A stretch of DNA of 64,000 nucleotides from NCBI GenBank assembly GCA_035513215.1, contig DATKCK010000099.1, positions 1 through 64,000 of the forward strand. Reading direction: 5' to 3'. Shown in pieces: positions 59,941 through 64,000 of this stretch; positions within the stretch are counted from its first letter, which is position 1; every line of letters starts with the position of its first letter. The notes under the pieces were generated by a model. It did not search any database. It saw only the letters and a list, made by a program, of their open reading frames with translations, and had not been told where the DNA came from. The DNA is from DATCZB01 sp035513215 (lineage in GTDB: Bacteria; Pseudomonadota; Gammaproteobacteria; Steroidobacterales; Rariloculaceae). The translations under genes and the position numbers were made by a program.

Positions 59941-60536
59941 ATGAAGAAACCGCCGTGGCCGTAGCCGACCATGCTCATCAGCATCGGTATCGACAGCAGC
60001 GTGTTGGTGCGCGAGGCGATGAAGGCAACCTTGCGGGCTCTAGCGATCTCGTCGGCGCTGGCCTCGACGATGCCGAGGATTTTCTTTTGATTCGGCCAGA
60101 TCAGCGCCCAGACGTTGAGCAGCATGATCGTGCCGAGCCAGGCGCCGACGCCGATGAATGCATCGGCCGGGCCGCCTCCCTGAAGCAGGCCCAAGGTGAA
60201 CGCGTGGTGCAGGCGGCCGAGCTCGAGCAGGTAGCCCGCGCCCGAAAGCCAGGTCACCACCGAGCCCCAGCGGAACCACCAGAGCGCGCGCGGAGCCACA
60301 TACTTCGTGATGCCGGCGCCGCCGGGTCCGCCCTCGTCGGACGCCGCCTCGGCCAGGGCCGGAACCTGGACGAAGTTGAAATAGTAGAGCAGGCCGATCC
60401 AGGTGATGCCGGCCATGACGTGAATCCAGACGATGAAGCTCGGCTGATTCCACTGGATGCCGTTTACCAGCGCGATGACGACTGCCAGGACGATGCCACC
60501 GATTATGACTCCGCGGACGGAATTGAGTGGGTTCAT
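59937..60536 (-). CDS. PuuD-type (urate hydroxylase) membrane domain protein
   Basis: A 199-residue inner membrane protein with about five helices. The segment SFIVWIHVMAGITWIGLLYYFNFVQVP (about 33-59, with His and Tyr on one face) is characteristic of the membrane domain of PuuD urate hydroxylases; other helices are at about 90-108, 128-148 and 180-195. The cytochrome c domain of full PuuD is absent, as in the many stand-alone homologues. No purine genes are near, so the role is open. It precedes and overlaps nadC. Confidence 0.75.
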   Translation of the reverse strand: MNPLNSVRGVIIGGIVLAVVIALVNGIQWNQPSFIVWIHVMAGITWIGLLYYFNFVQVPALAEAASDEGGPGGAGITKYVAPRALWWFRWGSVVTWLSGAGYLLELGRLHHAFTLGLLQGGGPADAFIGVGAWLGTIMLLNVWALIWPNQKKILGIVEASADEIARARKVAFIASRTNTLLSIPMLMSMVGYGHGGFFI

Positions 60537-60689
60537 TTGACCTCCCGTTGCCCTAGAGCACTATTGTTCTATGCTTATTCTGGTTTATTGTGGCCCGGGC
60601 TTGCGGGCGCCCGGCGAAACCAGAAGAATAGGTGAGAGCCAGATGGAGTTCAATCCACGGCCAATGCGCGGGACCAGGGAGAGGAAGCA

Positions 60690-61031
60690 GTGGACGTAAA
60701 CAAACGCATCGAGCAGCAGCTCAAGGCCTATCCCGTGCTGCTCTATATGAAAGGCACTCCGGATTTCCCGCAATGCGGATTTTCGGCGCGCGTGGTGGCC
60801 GCGCTCAGGGCGCTCGAGGCCAAGTTCGCCTTCGTCAATATTTTCGAGGATCCGGAGATTCGCGAGGGGCTCAAGGTCTATTCGAACTGGCCGACGTTTC
60901 CCCAGCTCTACGTCAACGGCGAGCTGATCGGCGGCTGCGACATCGTCGTCGAGTTGTACGAGTCGGGCGAGCTCTCCGAGGTGCTCGACTCGACCGCTCA
61001 AGGCGCCTCCGAGGAAGCCAGCGCCTCCTGA
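60690..61031 (+). CDS. grxD: Monothiol glutaredoxin, Grx4 type
   Basis: A 113-residue class II monothiol glutaredoxin. The active site is CGFS (C29 in GTPDFPQCGFSARVV), followed by FVNIFEDPEIREGLKVYSNWPTFPQLYV and GGCDIVVELYESGEL, which bind glutathione. It binds and transfers [2Fe-2S] clusters. The start is GTG at 60690 behind a GAGGAAG site. Its 3' end overlaps rnt by 34 bases. Confidence 0.93.
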   Translation: MDVNKRIEQQLKAYPVLLYMKGTPDFPQCGFSARVVAALRALEAKFAFVNIFEDPEIREGLKVYSNWPTFPQLYVNGELIGGCDIVVELYESGELSEVLDSTAQGASEEASAS

Positions 61032-61627
61032 TAGATTCCGCGAAAGCGGTTCACGATCTCGCAGAAGACGAACGCCGTTTGCTCCGCGTCGTAGAGCGCG
61101 GAATGGGCGCGCTCCTCCTCCCAGGTGGATCCCGCCGCCTCGACGGCCCGGCTCAGCACGGTCTGGCCGAATGCCACGCCCGCGAGCGTCGCCGTGTCGA
61201 AGCTCGAGAAGGGATGAAACGGATTGCGCTTGATGCCGCAGCGCGCGACCGCGGCGTTGATGAACTGAAGATCGAAGAACGCGTTGTGCCCGACGAGGAC
61301 GGCGCGCTTACATTCCTGCGCCTTCACTTCGCGGCGGATCTCGGTGAAAAGCCGCTTCAAGGCCGCGTCTTCCTCGATCGCCGGCCGCAAGGGATTGAAC
61401 GGGTCGATTCCCGTCACCAGCAGCGATGCCGCCTCGAGATTGGCGCCTTCGAAGGGCTTGATCAAGAGGCGATGCCTCTCGCCGGCCTCGAGCACGCCCG
61501 CATCGCTGAGTCTGAGGAACACGGCCGCGACCTCGAGCAATGCGTCGGTGGCCGGATTGAAGCCGCCGGTTTCGACGTCGATCACGACAGGCAGGAAGCC
61601 GCGGAACCGCGTTGAGATCTGCGTCAC
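60998..61627 (-). CDS. rnt: Ribonuclease T
   Basis: A 209-residue DEDD exonuclease that trims 3' ends of tRNA and other stable RNA. Motifs: VVIDVETGGFNP (Exo I, D17/E19), LVGHNAFFDLQF (Exo II) and HSALYDAEQTA (Exo III, H and D). Also ASLLVTGIDPFNPLRPA, conserved in RNase T. The GTG at 61627 follows an AGAGGA site and gives the normal start (TQISTRFRGFLPVVID); an upstream in-frame Met lies inside the aminopeptidase gene. Found mainly in Gammaproteobacteria. Confidence 0.92.
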   Translation of the reverse strand: MTQISTRFRGFLPVVIDVETGGFNPATDALLEVAAVFLRLSDAGVLEAGERHRLLIKPFEGANLEAASLLVTGIDPFNPLRPAIEEDAALKRLFTEIRREVKAQECKRAVLVGHNAFFDLQFINAAVARCGIKRNPFHPFSSFDTATLAGVAFGQTVLSRAVEAAGSTWEEERAHSALYDAEQTAFVFCEIVNRFRGIYQEALASSEAP

Positions 61628-61637
61628 GCTGAATCCT

Positions 61638-63152
61638 CTATGACCAGCCGGCTGCGAGCGCGGACGGATCGTTGTCGGCCAGTAGCTCGAGCGTGAACGC
61701 AACGCCGAATCCCGTGAACTCGGAAGGAATGGCTCCGAGCCCGCCCTTGTGCTGACCCGCGCTCAAATCCAGATGGACCCAGGCGATATCGTCGGGAACG
61801 AAGCGTTTCAGAAAGCGCGCGGCGTAGATATGATCGCCGCTGCCTTCGACCGCGCACTGCTTGATATCGGCAACGTCGCTTTTCAGGGCATCGTCGAAAT
61901 CGTCGTCGAGCGGAAAGGGCCAGACCCTTTCTCCGGAGCTCATGCCGGCACCGAGCAGGCTTCGGGCCGATCCTGCGCGATTGCTGAACACCCCCGAATA
62001 CCGTGTCGTCAGGGCGCCGACGCAGGCGCCGGTCAGCGTCGCATAGTCGATAATGAGGTCGGGTTTTGCCTCGGCCGCGAGTGACAGCGTATCGGCCAGG
62101 ACCATTCTGCCTTCGGCGTCGGTGTGGATGACCTGAATGCTCACGCCGTTCATAGCGACGACGACGTCCTGGCTCTTGTAGGCGGTTGCGGATATCCGGT
62201 TTTCCGTGACAGCGAGCCAGACATCGAAGCCGAACGGAACGGACCGGGCCGCGAGCTCGACGGCCGTCCCAAGGGCGACGGCGCTGCCCTGCATGTCCAT
62301 GTGCATGTCGAGCATGCCCTTGAAAGGCTTCAGGTTCGTGCCGCCCGTGTCGAACAGGATGCCTTTGCCGACGAGCGCGAGCACAGGCCTTGCTGAGCGC
62401 GTCGGCCGATAGCTCAAATGAATGATGCCCGCATCGTCGGCTGCGTTACCCTGCGCGACGGCGAGAAAGGCGCCGGCGCCGAGGCGCCTGAGCCCCGCGG
62501 TATCGATGAATTCGTACTTCATGGAGTGGCGCTTTGCGAGCGACTGCGCCGTGGCGCGGTAGCTTGCCGTCGTCAGCTTGTTCGGCGGCAGCGCCGTCAG
62601 CCAGCGCGCGATGTTGTTGCCGAGGCCGCCGCGTCTGAGCGACTCGATCGAGACTCTCGGAGTCATCGCGAGCAGCTTTAGGCTGCGCGGGCGCGCCGTT
62701 GCGTTCGACGGCTTGCTCTTGAAGCTCGGCATTTCGAAGGCTGCCGCATCCGCGGCCCTGATCAGAGGCTCGAGCACGGCGTCGCGCGCCTCGCCTTCGA
62801 TGCCGGCAACGGTGACGCCGATTCTGGAAGCCTTGAGCCGCCCGCTTTCGGCGAAAAGCTTTCTGGCCCAGGTCAACGCCTCGAACCCGGCGCCAGCGTC
62901 GAAGGGCGTGACCGTGATCGCCGTCGCGCGCCTGTTATCGACGCGAGTCGTAACGAAAGGGTCACTTGCCTTGATCGCCTTTCTCAAAAGCCGCTCCAGA
63001 TGAGTCGATTTCGGCAACGAGCGAAGCACCGAGCGGCCGGCGTTCTTCGGCACGACGACGATCAGATGGTCCAATCCGTCGATCGCTTTCGATCCCGCCT
63101 TCTCCGTCGTTTGCGTGATCTTGAGCGGACAAAAATCGGGTAAGTCAATCAT
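61638..63152 (-). CDS. M17 leucyl aminopeptidase family protein
   Basis: A 504-residue aminopeptidase. The catalytic C-terminal domain has VGKGILFDTGGTNLKP (Lys and Asp metal ligands, about 264-279), the DMHMDMQGSA segment and the signature HTDAEGRMVLADTL (about 347-360). The N-terminal domain is divergent from PepA. The family is a hexameric dizinc enzyme releasing N-terminal residues. Overlaps nothing upstream; the rnt start lies 11 bases after its stop, so the two are co-transcribed. Confidence 0.9.
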   Translation of the reverse strand: MIDLPDFCPLKITQTTEKAGSKAIDGLDHLIVVVPKNAGRSVLRSLPKSTHLERLLRKAIKASDPFVTTRVDNRRATAITVTPFDAGAGFEALTWARKLFAESGRLKASRIGVTVAGIEGEARDAVLEPLIRAADAAAFEMPSFKSKPSNATARPRSLKLLAMTPRVSIESLRRGGLGNNIARWLTALPPNKLTTASYRATAQSLAKRHSMKYEFIDTAGLRRLGAGAFLAVAQGNAADDAGIIHLSYRPTRSARPVLALVGKGILFDTGGTNLKPFKGMLDMHMDMQGSAVALGTAVELAARSVPFGFDVWLAVTENRISATAYKSQDVVVAMNGVSIQVIHTDAEGRMVLADTLSLAAEAKPDLIIDYATLTGACVGALTTRYSGVFSNRAGSARSLLGAGMSSGERVWPFPLDDDFDDALKSDVADIKQCAVEGSGDHIYAARFLKRFVPDDIAWVHLDLSAGQHKGGLGAIPSEFTGFGVAFTLELLADNDPSALAAGWS

Positions 63153-63199
63153 CGCGTTGCCTTGACCAGCATTGGGGGAACCCCGATCATAACGCTGCT

Positions 63200-64000
<801 letters not shown>

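Overview
The window is high-GC, gene-dense chromosomal DNA. RNase T, a monothiol glutaredoxin, the homodimeric AceE type of pyruvate dehydrogenase E1, NadC and YqjD/YeaQ-type stress proteins all point to a Gammaproteobacterium, probably an environmental lineage outside the enterics. I see no plasmid or phage backbone, insertion sequence or CRISPR array. The lineage is inferred from gene families only.

Layout. (a) 0-4.2 kb: GMC oxidoreductase, serine hydrolase, SDR and SnoaL-like genes, a small catabolic cluster. (b) 4.4-7.2 kb: a decaying arsenic locus (arsR and arsC intact, arsI reduced to 11 codons, acr3 carrying a stop and a frameshift) next to a Ca2+/Na+ antiporter gene that has lost its middle. 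(c) 7.2-24.1 kb: a long run of envelope and stress genes (YeaQ, DUF3185, two YqjD-like proteins, YqjE-like, an M48 protease, small lipoproteins, YfaZ) mixed with signalling genes (diguanylate cyclase, two Crp/Fnr regulators, a PAS protein, a CheB-CheR-PAS fusion) and a transglutaminase/N-formylglutamate amidohydrolase operon. Most transcription units here are preceded by the same short palindrome, GTKCG-N4-CGYAC, at ten clear sites and one diverged site; I propose it marks a regulon. (d) 25.5-40.3 kb: a segment bounded by an intact tRNA-Thr(CGT) gene and a promoter-bearing 5' half-copy of the same tRNA in direct orientation. It holds TM2 proteins, two M48 proteases, DUF3592 proteins, a LuxR-type regulator with a candidate operator, TPR and DUF3857 proteins, an ECF sigma/anti-sigma pair and several gene remnants; it looks like an old island without a visible integrase. 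(e) 40.5-43.1 kb: an operon of unknown function (coiled-coil membrane protein, VWA-like lipoprotein, EF-hand protein) behind a c-di-GMP-I (GEMM) riboswitch whose expression platform contains a matching anti-Shine-Dalgarno. (f) 43.2-64 kb: DUF6152, SnoaL-like, DUF1080, methyltransferase, BNR-like, TauE, PadR, LhgO-like, nitroreductase, GATase, thiolase, ProC, DUF4382, GGDEF-EAL, NadC, PuuD-like, GrxD, RNase T, leucyl aminopeptidase, and the 5' part of aceE cut by the window edge.

c-di-GMP recurs: a synthase at 8.8 kb, a dual-domain GGDEF-EAL protein at 56.4 kb and a c-di-GMP-sensing RNA at 43.0 kb. The two most original signals are the GTKCG-N4-CGYAC regulon and the riboswitch-controlled orphan operon. 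All calls are from reading the sequence; no searches were run.
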